A stretch of 64,000 nucleotides of DNA from Sphagnum compactum (Eukaryota > Bryophyta > Sphagnopsida > Sphagnales), in the NCBI GenBank assembly GCA_965153455.1, contig OZ234496.1, forward strand, positions 13,136,304-13,200,303, in the 5' to 3' direction. Under the pieces are notes generated by a model. It ran no database searches and was not told the origin of the DNA. It worked only from the letters and a program-made list of their open reading frames with translations. The position numbers and the translations under genes are program-made. Positions 33,011 through 46,725 of the stretch are shown here, in pieces. Each line of letters starts with the position of its first letter. Position 1 is the stretch's first letter.

Positions 33011-33719
33011 GATTTAAAATGTTACTAATAATTCTTGATGATAAAACCTTTCTTAATTACATTCATGAAGATTTGGTGAAGCATTCCTTAGTTGTTATTT
33101 CCATCAAGGGTCATTTTAGGAACTTCAATTGAATTCAAAATCTTGCAAGTGATTATGATAAACTTGAACAAACTCCCTATTGAGCCTACATCTATTGTTA
33201 TTGATTAGAATCTACATTTGCATCAAGAGACAAAGTAGTTGCCTTCATAAGTTCTTATTGTGCTTAAACATATCCAATGTAAGAAAATTGATCATTTCAT
33301 AAATCCATGACATTCATGTCCAATGTCCTTCATAATTTCAAAATGAAATAGTTGAAATTCTTTAGAACCACATGCACCTAAGGGATAAACTCCCCAAACA
33401 CAAATAGTTGAAACCCCATTCACATTAAACTAGGTTCCAAAAACAAAAAAACAATCCTATCAAAAAAAAGTTCTATAATCAATACCTAATAAGAAATATC
33501 CTACAAATACATGTATTGTCCCAATAATTATGTTTTTTCAACCTCTGTTGCTATTATATTAAACATGTTCATCATTTTAAAATAATTAAAATTTTAAATT
33601 GCCATCATCTATAAATTATAGTTAATTGTGTAATTTACATTTGCACATTCCTTCACACTTGATTATTACCTATCCTAGAGTTAAATCTTGATTATTAGTG
33701 GAGTACAAAATATGATAAA

Positions 33720-35470
33720 GTATTTAGTTGAATTCAAACAAGTTGTTTATTCCTACCATCATTTTTAATTCTTCAAAATGGACCTTCCCTATTGGTTTAG
33801 TCAAGAAATCAACATGTTCAACAATAGGAACATTGAGTGGTGATAGGAATGTAGGGAATCCTGTGTGTGGCTCTTCAAAGTGATAAATTATGTAAACCCT
33901 AAAAATTAGGACAACCAAACTATTGGTGTGAAATATTGGCTAGTGCTTTAATATTCAAAGATTCACATGAACTAGGATCAAATTTGTACAAGCCATTAGT
34001 CCTACTCGTGAATCCTTTCTCAATCACCTTTTAATGAATAGCATATCATTCAAGAACTAATGTTTTTTTCTCGAAGATTATGTAGTATCCCTTATCACTA
34101 ATTGAGCCAATAGAAATGAGATTTTTTAAGTCAAACTTAGAACATAAAGGACATTCACAATATATTTTGTTCCTCCCTTATTTTCACATGTTACACCTCC
34201 CTTGACTTGCATATTATTTGTTACACCACCATTAGATTTCATCCATGGAAGAACTACAACACTAATCATGACTCATTTGTTGAAGTTGGATACATTTCCA
34301 ACCACTTGTTTGGATGCTCCTAAATCAATGTGCTAGTTGATATCATGTTGATAAAAAATCCAATGAGAGAAAATCAACTTCAAACATATTTGCTACATTT
34401 TAAACCTTTTTTCTCCTTTTTTAATATTGGGTGATTATTTTACAATATTCAAAAATTATGATTGTGGATATGTTTAGTGAGCCTCTTATTGATCCAACTC
34501 ATTGTGGGGTGGTAATAGAGTTCACTGCAATTGTAGCAATTTCTTGTTTTATGACAACTTGGGTGACCATGGTATTGCTCATGTCTTTAACATGCATTAT
34601 AGCTTCTTCAAAATGCAACATTATCACCTTTGCCACCTCCATTATGATGTGTTGTTCTCCTTTGCTAGTATTGTCCTAATCTGCCAGACTATCCTCCATG
34701 TTGTGGTCAAAAAGATCCAAACTAGGAACTTCTATAACCTCAATCTCTTCCACTCTAAAACACTAAGACTTCATTTTTGCTAGTCTTGATGTTTTTTGCC
34801 TTTTTTCTTTGTTCCTCTTGCATGTATTTCCTTGATAACTTACTTTCAAAAGAGGGAGTTCATCTTGACCCCCAAGTATTTGAAAGAAACTTTCATAATT
34901 ATCATATAGAAGATTCAATAGTATATGCACTAGTCTTCCATCATATACAACCTCATAAGTACAATGTCTAAATGCGTGACCAACTCCTTCAAATTTTGTA
35001 TGAAATATGGGATTAAAACTCTCTTTTTTCATGTTGATTGCATGTAACTTGTTACAAGAAAGAATGTTCTTGTGACATTTTGGGTGTTAAAAAAATAGTT
35101 TGATTTTTCCAAACAATAGTGGGATCATCAACATCAACAATATATAAGATAATGTTGTTATTTACTAATATAAGTAGTATTGCTAATGCTTTGTCTTTTT
35201 TATTCTAGATGATCAATGTTCTTCTCTTTGTTGATGGGTTCACAATGTTCACTAGATTTGGTTCATATCCATGTGATGACGTTGACATAGTTACAACATT
35301 CACAATAATCGTTCCTTGAAGTGGGTTCATTAGTTCCCACATGTTTTCCTTTTTGAATAATGTCCCTATTTTGACCTTCCACATTCCAAAGTTAGAAGTC
35401 CCTTTGTACCTTGCTACTTTCCATTGGATTCATTACCTAAACTTCAATGTTCATGGTTATATGTTTACTC
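33720..35470 (-). pseudogene. Ty1/copia relic with a large internal deletion
   Basis: Read on the minus strand: a gag start (MWKVKIGTLFKKENMWELM, about 35400), a gag centre (LLYDNYESFFQILGGQDELP, about 34900), a protease (HIDLGASKQVVGNVSNFN, about 34300; the usual Asp-Ser-Gly is altered to Asp-Leu-Gly), a gag-pre-integrase block (ISFLLAQLVIRD... to LMACTNL, about 34090-33960), and then directly the pol C-terminus (LTKPIGKVHFEELKMM, about 33800). Integrase, RT and most of RNase H are missing, so over 2 kb was deleted near 33920-33960. The relic is decayed and inactive. Confidence 0.7.
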
Positions 35471-37137
35471 TAAGTTACCCAAAAAATCTCAACTTATTGT
35501 AAATGGGACACTTAAGATTACTGTAAACAAACTCAAAATTTATGTTCTATTGTGAGATTATCAACATTAGTACAAACAAATTCAATGTTCTAATACCATG
35601 AAGAAAGCAAACATACTTTGTACAACTACAAAAATGATGTACAATTACCTTATCCTTTGGTGGGTTTCGCCCCTTTGATTAGTACAATCAAACTTACTAT
35701 AGTTGTTGATATAATGTGGGCCTATGAAAACTAAGTATACAAATGTTTACATTTTGCCATAAATTATGGCAACCACTTCATTGTGTATTTCTACAACTTA
35801 AAAGGTCACTCACAATTTTTTATATTTATTCAAGAATTGACCTTCCTTAAAATCTAGAAGGTCATTATTTGTAAATAGTCAAGTGTGTAACTTATACTTA
35901 CACCTACTTATGGAACTTTACACAATTTGTGCCTCCACGATCAACACTTGTTTTACCTAGGAACCCAAAAAAAAAGTATGTTTTGTTGTTGTTGGCTAGG
36001 TTTGAATCCACAACTTTAGAGAAGTAGGAACTAGTATTCAGCACCAAACTATTTCCTACCACTTTCAATAGCAAGATTATTTCTTATATTTCTTTACTTT
36101 TTTATAAAACATTAATCAAATAATATGCAAAACTACATAGTAAGGCATTGCACTCATACCTAATGATGTTTATTGAGGGTATTTAGAGTTTTTTGTATCA
36201 CATGTGAACATAAACACAAATCAAAGGAGAGTTTTATTGCATACAAACACAAACAACACAAGTAATGTGCTAATGTGCTAAAACTTATCTCTTAGTATGA
36301 GGAGGAAGTACAAGTTACAATGTTGAACTACATACAAAAGTGTTAGGGTTCGTGTACCCCCTTTGTCAAATTAGAGAAGCATATGTTGATTAAAGTCCCT
36401 TATTCTTGTTAAAAGCAACTTACAATTTGCATGTCTTTGCATGGGGTCACATGCAAATACATGTAGCATTGAAGTAAAAATTTCAACAGTCCAACTCTTA
36501 AAAACAATTCAACACACCAATTTGAACAATCTCGTTGGCCACAACGTATTTTTTCTTCACACATCTAATGGATCTATGAGGCTGTTATAATATTTAAGTG
36601 CCGGTCTACTGAGAAGAAGTCCTTGAAATAATTTAAAGCTCCCATTCTAAAAATCCCATTAGCCACATAGCCTTTTATCATCCCAAGTGTTCCACATCCT
36701 GTGTACATTTGAGTTTTTTTTTACATTAAACATTATATAAAGCTTGTTTGTTATCCAAACAAGGTTAAAAAGAAACCGTAGTAGCACTGCATTAGATTGT
36801 TTGTTTGTGACGAGTAATTTATAACTTAGGAGATATGAGATGGCACAAGTGTGATCATGTTTGCTGGCAGATTTCTGTCTGCATTTTTAGGGTTCGGGGG
36901 ACTTTGGTCATTGGCATGACCTTTTTAGCTCCTACCATCATGATCCATCACTGTGAACTATATAGCAAATATTGGAGTTATCTGTAACATACTCCTACCC
37001 AGGGTTCCTGGGCCCCCAGTTTTGCCAAATCTACGGATGAAATCGAAAGTCAAGATGAAAACAATACACAGGAAAAAGAGGGGATCAAACTGGTTTTCTT
37101 GCCTAAATTGACCCTCACATGAGTTTCACCCCCAGTT
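35471..37137. other. Non-coding stretch
   Basis: No gene was seen. Around 36500-36560 a word family (TTGGCCACAACG, TTTTTTCTTCACAC) also occurs near 29080, so some dispersed repeat is present. Confidence 0.35.
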
Positions 37138-37551
37138 TTGGATTTGCCTTATATGTGCATCTGTTGCTGTTTTGTCCTAATAAATTCCTGCAAATCTTGT
37201 GAACTGATGCCCAGTTTCCTGCACTTTAGGGCGAGACTCAAGGGGGATTACAGGGTCAAACTAGGTCTCAAAGACAGGGTGACTTTAAGGATAACTTCAT
37301 CAAGTATTGGTGATGATGACATGGATGGAACCCAGAGAGTCCTGCTGGTGAAACTTTTTCCTTCTTCTTTATATTCTTCGCATTTGTACACAACTAAACC
37401 CATTCCAGATTCCAGACAAAGGTTTGAGGTCAAGGATTTCTCTCCATCTGCAGGTTTTTGTTTGTTCATGATTCATGGCGAGTGGGGACCATTTCTGGTG
37501 ATGAGAACAAAGACTCAAGGTCACCTTATGGAGGGTGGGTTGTTGACCTAA
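37138..37551 (+). other. Unassigned 137-codon open frame
   Basis: The frame is open for 137 codons with a hydrophobic Cys-rich start. It resembles no family known to me and has no splice or promoter context that supports it. It is probably chance, but it is the longest open frame between the copia relics and is worth a transcript check. Confidence 0.15.
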
Positions 37552-37734
37552 GAACTTGAATGCAAATCTATCACCCTTGGTAATGATGCACTATACTGGG
37601 TGCGTCAGATTGATGGGGGTGTTCACACTTGCTGAAATGTGTTGTTGGCTCATTGCAACAACATGAGCCAGCCTTTATTTTACCTGGCGATGGCGGAACT
37701 TTGTCAAAAAGCGAAACTAAGAATCAACAATTGA

Positions 37735-38215
37735 AAAAATGAAGTGAAAAAAAATCAAAAATCAAAAATCAAAATGAAGTGATTTTGGAGGGTTTCACTC
37801 ATAGAAATGAGGAAAAGAAGGAAAAAAAAAAACGCCAGATTTCTATATTCGGTTTTAAGTGTGTACCCATAAGTATAGAAAGTTGATTAAAGTTTTGTAA
37901 TTTGTATATTTCTTGTAGCCAGATTTGGCTAAATCTTCCTAGAGACGATTACCATTTTTTCTGCATCTTTCATATCAATGATCACCACATGGGCTACATT
38001 TTTAAAAATCCTTTAAAAATGAATGACATAAATCAGACAGAGTAACGGCCAGCATTTTTGTTACTGGCGAAATTTCGCCAAATAGAAAAATCTGAAATTT
38101 GAAAATTGAAAATGAAGTGATTTTGGACAGTTTCAATTGCCATAAGTGAGGGGAAACAATAGTAAAAATTGACAGATTTTTATATTGGGTTGTCAATGTG
38201 TAGCCATGAGTTGTT
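37735..38215 (+). repeat. Tandem pair of a short repeat family (copies 2 and 3)
   Basis: Two blocks, about 37760-37880 and 38095-38215, share AAAATGAAGTGATTTTGGA, TTTCA(A/C)T, CAGATTT(C/T)TATATT(C/G)GG and a GTGTA(C/G)CCAT(A/G)AG word. A third relative lies at 27540-27700. The pair is about 335 bases apart. Confidence 0.65.
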
Positions 38216-39900
38216 TTAAAAGCTTGTATTTTTAGAGTAAATTCGATAATTTAAAAAAATGGCAATTTTTCTTTTTGGGAACAAATCTTCGCACATTCCA
38301 AACCACAAAACTGAAAGGGGGAAACAAAACTGATCATGATGCATTGTGATCATGAGAGACTTCAGTGATTGTTCTATAATATATGGGCTGGGTAGTACAA
38401 TCGAAGGTACACAACAATAGATGGTTTGTTGGGAAGATTACATAGAAGGTACATAAGCCTTCAGGAGACTTTACAATAGAATCTCAATTACCTTTAAAGA
38501 AAGAGATTTCGGATTTTTCTCCTTGGACTCCTCTTTGTTGACCAACCTTGATTGCTCTCAGAGAAAAAAGGTTTGATGCTAAGTTAACAGAAGCTCATGT
38601 GAGTTTTTTCCCTTGGAATTGTTGCTTTCTATTGCACTGTATCCCATGGATATACATTATAATTCAAGGTTTGGATGGAGATTTAGTTGTCATGCTTTTA
38701 GGCATGGTGAAAGAGGTATGTTTCGTTGGAAGTGATTTATGTAGGATGAGTATTTTGGTGATTTGTCACTTTGACAATTTCAGAATCATTCTGAATTATA
38801 ATTTGTCATAAATCAAATTTTATTTTGAAGTCTTTTTTTTTTTTTGTTGGTTTATATTTTGTTGTTTGTCTTGTTTTAATTTTTTGTTTGTTTGTATCTT
38901 CTTGTTTGTCTTACACCCTTTCAATGTTTTTTTTTTTCTTTTCTTTTGGATTTGTTTGTATTTTTTTGGGGAATTTTTTTAGTAAATAGAACTTTCATTG
39001 ACATTTTGTCAAAAATGTAAAAAAATATTAATTAAATAAAATGACATAAAGTGAAATTTATAAAATTTATCTTTGGAGAATTATTATTATTATTATCACA
39101 AAAAAAATTGTAATCATCATCACTGGTAATGCAAAACAACACAAAGCTTTTAGACATGGTGAAAGGGGTAAGAGGAAACCAAATTGTCATATGGGTGCCT
39201 AAATGAGATAGCATCAGTTGACGAAGAGAATGTGCACTCCCTCAAGAGAAACCTCATCACCAAGTTCCAACATTGGAGAACTGTGTAGAATTCTCATGGA
39301 AAACATTATTTTACCCTTGATTATACCCTTTTTTTTTTCAGGGTTTTTAGGGGTGGGGGTGGGGGAGCTTTCTCTATTGACTCATCATAAAAGGTACATA
39401 CATTTTGAACACTTCCAATGAAGACTGTCCTCTTCAAGATTTTGAGGCGTGCAAATAACACCAAAGGGATGCTTTTAATCCACAATGGCACCTGCCTATA
39501 TTCCACAGGATAAAAATTGCCAACACATTTCTCAAGTGTGCCCTTACAAGCATGTGTGTGGGTTCTACATGAGTAGTAGTTGTTAATTTTGCAGTGCCAA
39601 AGCCCCATGGTTTAGTAATACCCTAAATTGAATACACCATGCCACATGAATAAGCCCTAAATGCCATGTAAGCGGAAAATGGTCAGGAGAGTTCCTGCAA
39701 GAAAATTGAAAAACTCAACTTCTTATCGGCTATGGGGTTTCCCTACTTGGTTGCCTACTTGTAAAACACAATGAATTAAGGACAAGAAGAAGCAGCTTGA
39801 TTCCCTGGGAAACATCTTCGCCTAGTGTGTTGGTTCTGGGTACCTATTGTGGGTTCTATTAATTAGTTTTGGGGCCCCATTTTTCTTTTTCTTTTTTTGC
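38216..39900. other. Non-coding stretch
   Basis: T-rich tracts (TTTGTTTGT words at about 38830-38960) and an ATT microsatellite (about 39081-39096) were seen. Open frames under 100 codons show no domains. Confidence 0.35.
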
Positions 39901-39909
39901 ATTGTGTTC

Positions 39910-40740
39910 CTTTGATTGGCCCATCACCCCCAAAAAAGATCTGAAACTTTTAACACTGTCCAAAATAGAAGTTTGCACTCCCAAAATAGAGTAATAAAAT
40001 TGGTTCCCTTTGACCCACACCTATGTAAGTTGTTAGAATTCAATTTTGGGCAAAGGCTATGAGATAACATGTGGTGGTATTAAGAACATCTTGGAGAACA
40101 AGATCAGGATGCATTGAGAACCTGATATCAACATATTGATAACTTGATGTGAACTTTGTGAGAACACATTGAGACATCAAAATCCAAAAAGCCGTGACCT
40201 CCCACCTTCCCCAAGGGGGAAAAAACTGGGCCTCTTGGTTGCCAGCTGCCTCGTCTTACCAGGAATTTACGCTATTAACTGCATTCTCCACCCTTTTTTT
40301 TCCTATACCAATACCCTCCTCATGAGGGTACCTATTCACATACTTAATACTTACCATTACAGTGAGATGGGTGACCAACCACAGAATTGCAACTCATATC
40401 AATTAGTTGTGACTTCCCCCAAAGTTCAACTTTTTTCCTTTTTTCCTTGGCCATCATTGATTGGCCCATCACCCCCAAAAAATGAAAAATGATCAACCTT
40501 TGGACAGTCCCAAAATAGGTATTCTCCTCCTTTTGGGCTGCTCATGTAGGTTAAAAAGAGTAGAACTTAGGGCAAAGGATACAGGATAAAGTGAGGTGTT
40601 ATTGGGAACATTATGAGAACTTGGGGAACATAATGAGAACAAAAAAAGTCCAAAAAATCCACCACCCTTCCACCCTCAGCACTAGAAAAAAACTGGGCCC
40701 CTTGGGTGCATACTGGTCACCTTATTGGCTGCCAAGACTA
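39910..40740 (+). repeat. Diverged tandem duplication, offset about 540 bp
   Basis: GATTGGCCCATCACCCCCAA at about 39914 recurs at about 40453. GGGCAAAGG(C/A)TA with AGGATAA, a GAGAAC...GAGAACA block and AAAAAACTGGGCC(T/C)CTTGG follow in the same order in each copy. It is non-coding. Confidence 0.75.
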
Positions 40741-43700
40741 TCGATGCCTACTTCTCTTCTTTGCCATTTTTGGCCTAGACTTAGGGGCAGGGACACGAAC
40801 TGTGGGACATAGTGTAAACCATCCAGCACGAAGATGCTTGAGCCTAGGGACAAGGCTCTTAGTCACGTTTGGCTAGAATCAAATCTAAATTATTTTCCCT
40901 TTTGATGGTATCCCCCAAGCCTCGATGCAACATGACTGTCCACCATTTCCATTGCTCCTTGAGTAATGGCCACTTTAGACACTGGACCATAACCAAACCA
41001 AAGTGGGCCCAACTTGATGTAAATGGGACCTTAAATTTGGACTCACACTTATAATTAGTTGGCCAATAGGAAATACGTGTAGCAATTTCCTCACAATTTG
41101 TCTGACCTTCAAAAGTTGGAGCTCCAAAATTGGAGCAATTGATTGTCCTGGTCCAGATTACAAGACTCCAGACCAACCAAGAGAACTTGGTTTCACCTTC
41201 ATGCCACCCAAACATGTCTGATCCCAACTTCGGTATTCTTGATCTGGGGTTGAAAACAAATGTGCCTAGTTTTTGCCATCCAGTTAATAAGATCATTGTG
41301 TTAAAGTTTCCTTTGAATTTGGCCTCATATGTACTGCGCTCTTAAATTGGATTCCCTCAGTCCCCAGTCGTGTTGGACACGTAGCCTTGGCTGGAACAGC
41401 ACCTGCACCATTGCAAAAACCATAACAAATTTTCCTTTGTGTTGCTTCTAAACATTATGAATGGACCAACCTACTATAAATAAGTTACTCACGCCCATGG
41501 AGTGGGCCACTAGTGTAGGAGAAAATTGGAGGGGCACATTCAGGAAAAACATAAATCATGACAAGTAATGAAACAACATAGCTAGCAATGAAGAGGCCCA
41601 CTTTTTTCCTTTAGGGACCGCTTTGGGGGTGCAACAGCACCTACATTGGTACCATGAAAGGATGAACAACATAACTAGTACTATTCTAGGTGATCCACCA
41701 AAGTCTTTTTTTTTTTTTTCAAACTTCACTCAACCATCATTGCCCACAATGCCATTTTTTTCAATTTCATTTCACACTTCTAGATTCGCTCATTGCCATC
41801 ACCCATGATGTTCCAACTTTGACTCATTTGCAAACTCCTCATCATCATTGGTGTAGCTTGCAACTCATCTCAAAACTCCTATTCAGTTTGTTGTCGCACT
41901 CTTATTGTTCATCATCGTGCTCTTGGTTGTTGTTGACATGGTATTTTATCTCACACTTTGGCTTTTGCTTGTCACCAACATTGTTGCTCAGCTTGTGTTC
42001 TTGTTCCCTATGTTCTACTTTGTGCTTTATCTTGTGCTTTGTCATCACCATCGTATTCTACTCCACCATAGCCTTGCCATTGTCACCACATTTTGCCATT
42101 GTGCCTTCCTCTACTATAGCCACCACCACAAGGGTTGGGGTTGGATGTGCAATTTTGGTGTTGAGTTATGGTCACAACTCTAGTATTGAGTGCCATTTCT
42201 TAATGTGGTGATCACTTTTTCTTTTTGAAATGTTATTCCAACTTATAAATGACAAGTAAATGGTAATGATATAAACAATGTTTGATGTTTCTTTACAACT
42301 TTGAACATGTGGTTTGTTGAAAAAGATCTCAAATTTGAAAATGTGTTATGATAGTTTTCATGTTATGGGATTTTCTCAACCAACCAAATAGGCAACCTTG
42401 TTGATATTATTTACAACAATTATTGGTCTCATGTTGAAAGTGTGCATATGTTGGGAGGCTCAAGCTCATCAATTTGTAAGTACATACCAATGAATGTCGT
42501 TTTAGTGACATTTATGCAATTCATAATGTTCAAAAAAATTTGCTTCTTTGGAATCTATTTATTGGTAAAACTTGTTAAGAAGGTGTGTATGAACATAGTT
42601 CTTAAACATTTTCAAAGTTATGATGGTTTGAAATGGAAGTGTTACTTTGATGAAAGTGAAGGTGGACTAGGAACCCATTAAGTTGATTGTTGCGCATTTG
42701 AATGTGAGGTGTCACTGTATAAACGAATACTTGATTTCAAAGATGTGTAAAGTCTAAACATTAAGATGATATCACTATGAAACCCTTCTTTTTCAATAAA
42801 GTATGAGTTGTTCATGTGTGTGTTGTGTATTGTTCTATGCATGGAACGTTTTGGAATTTATAAGTTGCTTTTTGATTTTCTAGAATGTTTTCACTAAATA
42901 GTTTTCACTTTTGTTTACAATAATCGTAACAACTTATGAAATTGGTTACTTAGTGCAAAGAAGAAATGCATGTTCAACAAAAGTTTTATTGGTTGTAATA
43001 TGTTCAATAGATTCATGTTTCATAGATTGAAAATGCAACAAAATTATATGAACCTCTTCATGTAGAAACAAGTAATGAAATAATAAACCATTAAGCTCAA
43101 CAACTCCAAAGCCTATAAACACTTGGCCTAAATTTCAATATTTTGAATGGGAACACAACTAATGCATTTGCCAATTGCACAAAGCTATGGATATCCATCT
43201 TAAAAACAATGAACTCTTTAGCAACCTCCCAAAGGTTAGGCAACTTAGGATTCTACTATTTGAAAAGGCTTATAAAGAAGGAAAATTAATGATTTTCTAA
43301 AGATTGTCCCTTCGTCATTCATTGTTTGTTTAAAATTGCTAGTACTCACCATAGCCCCACATGTGCACAAAAAGGGGGGGGAGGGAAATGAAGTTGTTTT
43401 GATTTTGGGGGAGAAGGGAATTAATGAATTAGTAGCCAATTCATTGAGTTCACCAAGGTTTCGAGATAATTTGTGCCAAAAACCATTTTGTGTTCGGGGC
43501 AAGGCCTAAATGTTAGTTCATTAAACTAAAACTACAATAAGTGTTGTAGTCCAATTTTTTCAATTAAGCCACAAGTGAATTAGTTGCCACATAAATGCTA
43601 AGTCATTGAACTAAATGGTAGTTTATTAAGTAAAATTACAAAAGTTGTATTTTTACTTTTTAACTAAGCCAAATGGTGATAACACAATCTTTATCATCTT

Positions 43701-45095
43701 TCTTTTTAACCATGTGTTTTGACCATGTTCTTGAGTTCTCATGTTCCTTTGGGAACTTTTCACAATCAAAACAATACATGGATTTAATCATAAGTTCACT
43801 ATACACATAGTCCTATTACTAGGCTTAGTAATTTAAATGAAGAACATGAAATTATGAAAATGAAAAATGACCCCAAAGTTGATCCACCCACAACCCCTTA
43901 AACATGTGAAGGAATAATGAATGAATTTACCCCTCCTTTCATCTAGGTCAAATAGATAACATAATTCATTAATTTTAGACCATTGTTATTATGCCACATA
44001 TTAAGAGTTTCTAAAACACTCATCCTTTCCATGTACACATCACAACTTTAGCATGTGACAAATTAATAATAAAAATTGTGCGAAGTTCGTTCATTCATAA
44101 GTTTGTACATTTTACAAATGAATATCATTTGTTGAAAACACATTGGACACACAAATATTTTTGTTGACGAATGAAATAGGAACCTATGAATGAATGTCAA
44201 ATGAATTTTTCATTTTCTTATAATTATGTGTGTCAAATGTGTTTTCAATGCATGATATTAATGCGTGAAATAAACAAATTAAAAATGAACGAATTTTGCA
44301 CAATTTCCATTATTAAATTGTGAAATGTTAAGTTTGTGATATTGCGTTCCTATATGTTATTTGGCACATGCTTCCATAGAATCTTGTGTTTTGTCCCAAT
44401 TGAGGTCAAATTAATTATTAACTTTTATTTATGCCTAGCCTAAAATAACTAACTAACCCATACATGAATAAACTAATAGGTCTTTGGGTCCATTCACAAT
44501 TGGGGTACCAAAAAGGGAAAAAATGATTTAAGAATTTTTTTAAGCTACTTTTTACAAATAACATTTACATGAAATAAACTTAAGTGAGAAAAATTGAAAA
44601 GTTAAAATATAAGATAATTCATGTGATAATGGTGATTTTTCAAAATCATACATAATTGTGTATTAATATTTTTGTTTAAAGCTAGAAACGTCGAAAATCC
44701 CAAAAAATCCCAAAATGAGTTTTAATGGATAACCAAACATGTTTTTTGGCATGTTTATTTCTTACACATGTGACTTGCACCTAAAGCTAGACATTTTGAA
44801 ACCATTTAACATAATTTTTTATCAAATGGTTTTTTAAATGAGTCATTTGCCTTGTAGCCATTTCCTTCAAAATTTCAAGACTTTTAAATTTTTAAATGAT
44901 TTGGTATTCATCAAGTTCATCCAATGAACAGGTACTTTCATAGAAGGGGGCATGTTTTTGTTGTATATTAGGTTGATATTTAGTTATGTTCAATGATTTA
45001 TAATGTGTTTGTAGATTCTTGACACATGTCATCCATCCATCAATGCATCATTTGTAACATTTAATCGAATAAAACGGTTAAGTTTAAATGGCATG
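40741..45095. other. Non-coding stretch with low-complexity frames
   Basis: A 145-codon minus-strand frame (40859-41296) and a 173-codon plus-strand frame (41690-42211) are open. The second is dominated by Ser, Cys, His, Phe and Leu from CT-rich DNA. Neither shows a domain. The rest is AT-rich with nothing recognised. Confidence 0.3.
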
Positions 45096-45335
45096 CACTT
45101 TACACATCATACCAAGGTCATCAATGACATGGAATTTCAATATTATGCAAAAATAAAAAAAATCCTAATTAATAAAATGATTGGGTTTTGCGATTAAATG
45201 TCCTTTGCGACTAAATGGGTGAAATGACATGGGTTTAACAACTCATGAGTGACTAATTGCATATGTTTTTCCTGACTAGAATGTAGTCGCAAAGCTTAAT
45301 CGCAAAACCTAGGATGTGTTGTTGTGATGTGATTA
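45096..45335 (+). repeat. Foldback element pair, copy 1
   Basis: Inside it, GGTTTTGCGATTAA (45184-45197) is exactly inverted at 45296-45309 (TTAATCGCAAAACC), giving a 126-bp hairpin with a second arm pair around TTTGCGACTA and TAGTCGCAAAG. The whole block matches 46726-46965 directly (shared GACATGGAATTTCAATATT). Confidence 0.7.
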
Positions 45336-46202
45336 ACAAAATTTTTTTTAGTTTGATGTGAATAAATTTCAAATGGAATTTTGACACATGGGTGCATGTT
45401 AAGGGTAGAAATTTTAAAACTAATTAGTGCCATGGGCATCCTAGTAACTAAAGAATTACTAGTGGAAGTAACTTACCATCTTTCACTGAAGGATGAAGCC
45501 AATGAGATTAGTTAGATGAATGGTTGGTGGTAAATTCCATCAATCATGTGCATTTCTTGGAAGGATAAGGATTGGTATTTGTTATCCAATCAATTAATGG
45601 GATGTGTGGAAGAGATTATGATAGGAAAAATAAGATAAAGAAACCCATTTGTGTGGTGGGCAACCTTCCTTAGTTCTTTATTTATCTTTAGAGAAGGAAA
45701 AAGGAACATCATTCTCATTATCATCATTATCATTTTTAAAGTGACATGGTAGGAGGAAATATGGAAAAGTTAGGAGAGTCAGTAGGAAAACCATGTTGTG
45801 TACTTAGCATTGTGTAATGGAAAATGGTTGAAGGTTGTGCGGAATCAAGTGCATTATTTCTTCTTGTTTGTATTGACTTCTAGGAAGGTAGGGAAAGTAG
45901 TTCCTTATTAATTGATGTAAAATATTAGTTTCTTGGTTTGATTTTTCTTTTCTTTTGTAATGAAAATATTTTCTATACTTGCTATTGGAGTATGAAGGTA
46001 GGGTTGTTACAAGAATGTGGCTACCACTAAATAACATTAACATAATAATATGGATTTAAGGGCTACAAAGGGTAGATTGATGTTTTAGATGGTAGGCAAC
46101 ATTTATAAAAGGTCAATGGGTATCGCAAACGGTAGGCAGAAATTACAAGAGGTTTGTAAGTGATTGTGGGTTTTTTTCAAGTCTGCAAATGACAATAGGT
46201 GC

Positions 46203-46332
46203 AGGACATTAACTATTGCAAGATGTGGTTATTGTAGGATGGTAGTTGTTACATGATGATAGTTATTGCAGGATGGTATTTGCTACAAGACGGTAACTAC
46301 TATAGGATAGTAATTGCTGCAGGACAGTTAGC
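46203..46332 (+). repeat. 17-bp minisatellite, about seven copies
   Basis: Units such as AGGATGGTAGTTGTTAC, ATGATGATAGTTATTGC, AGGATGGTATTTGCTAC, AAGACGGTAACTACTAT and AGGATAGTAATTGCTGC follow without gaps. Confidence 0.85.
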
Positions 46333-46725
46333 AAACAAATGATTTCACTTTCATATCTTTCCATTTTTCTTGTTATTTCTTTTCTACCCAATAGCCCTTT
46401 CCTTGATGGTAATTAAGTGCTAGATCTTGCGATTTTATAATGCAATAAAACATAATACATGTGATTATTAAATGAACATGGCAACTTTAAATCCTTGGTT
46501 ATCAAATAATACATTGATATATGGCATGACAAAGAAGTCCCAAAACCTATAGGTGCATTATTGTGACCAATGCAATGACACCATATGGCAACATGTAGTC
46601 CCCATTGTTGAATTAACAATGAATGTTTACAACTCAAAGTGATTCAATCTCAAATAAAACCTTGACACATGGGTGCAAAAAAACACAATACATACAACCA
46701 ATAGATGAACATTGCAACTACAGAT

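Noticed and set aside
41690-42211. 173-codon plus-strand frame
   Set aside because: The composition is Ser/Cys/His/Leu/Phe from CT-rich low-complexity DNA, with no domain.
46203-46332. CRISPR-like array
   Set aside because: The units are contiguous 17-bp repeats without spacers, and the genome is eukaryotic.
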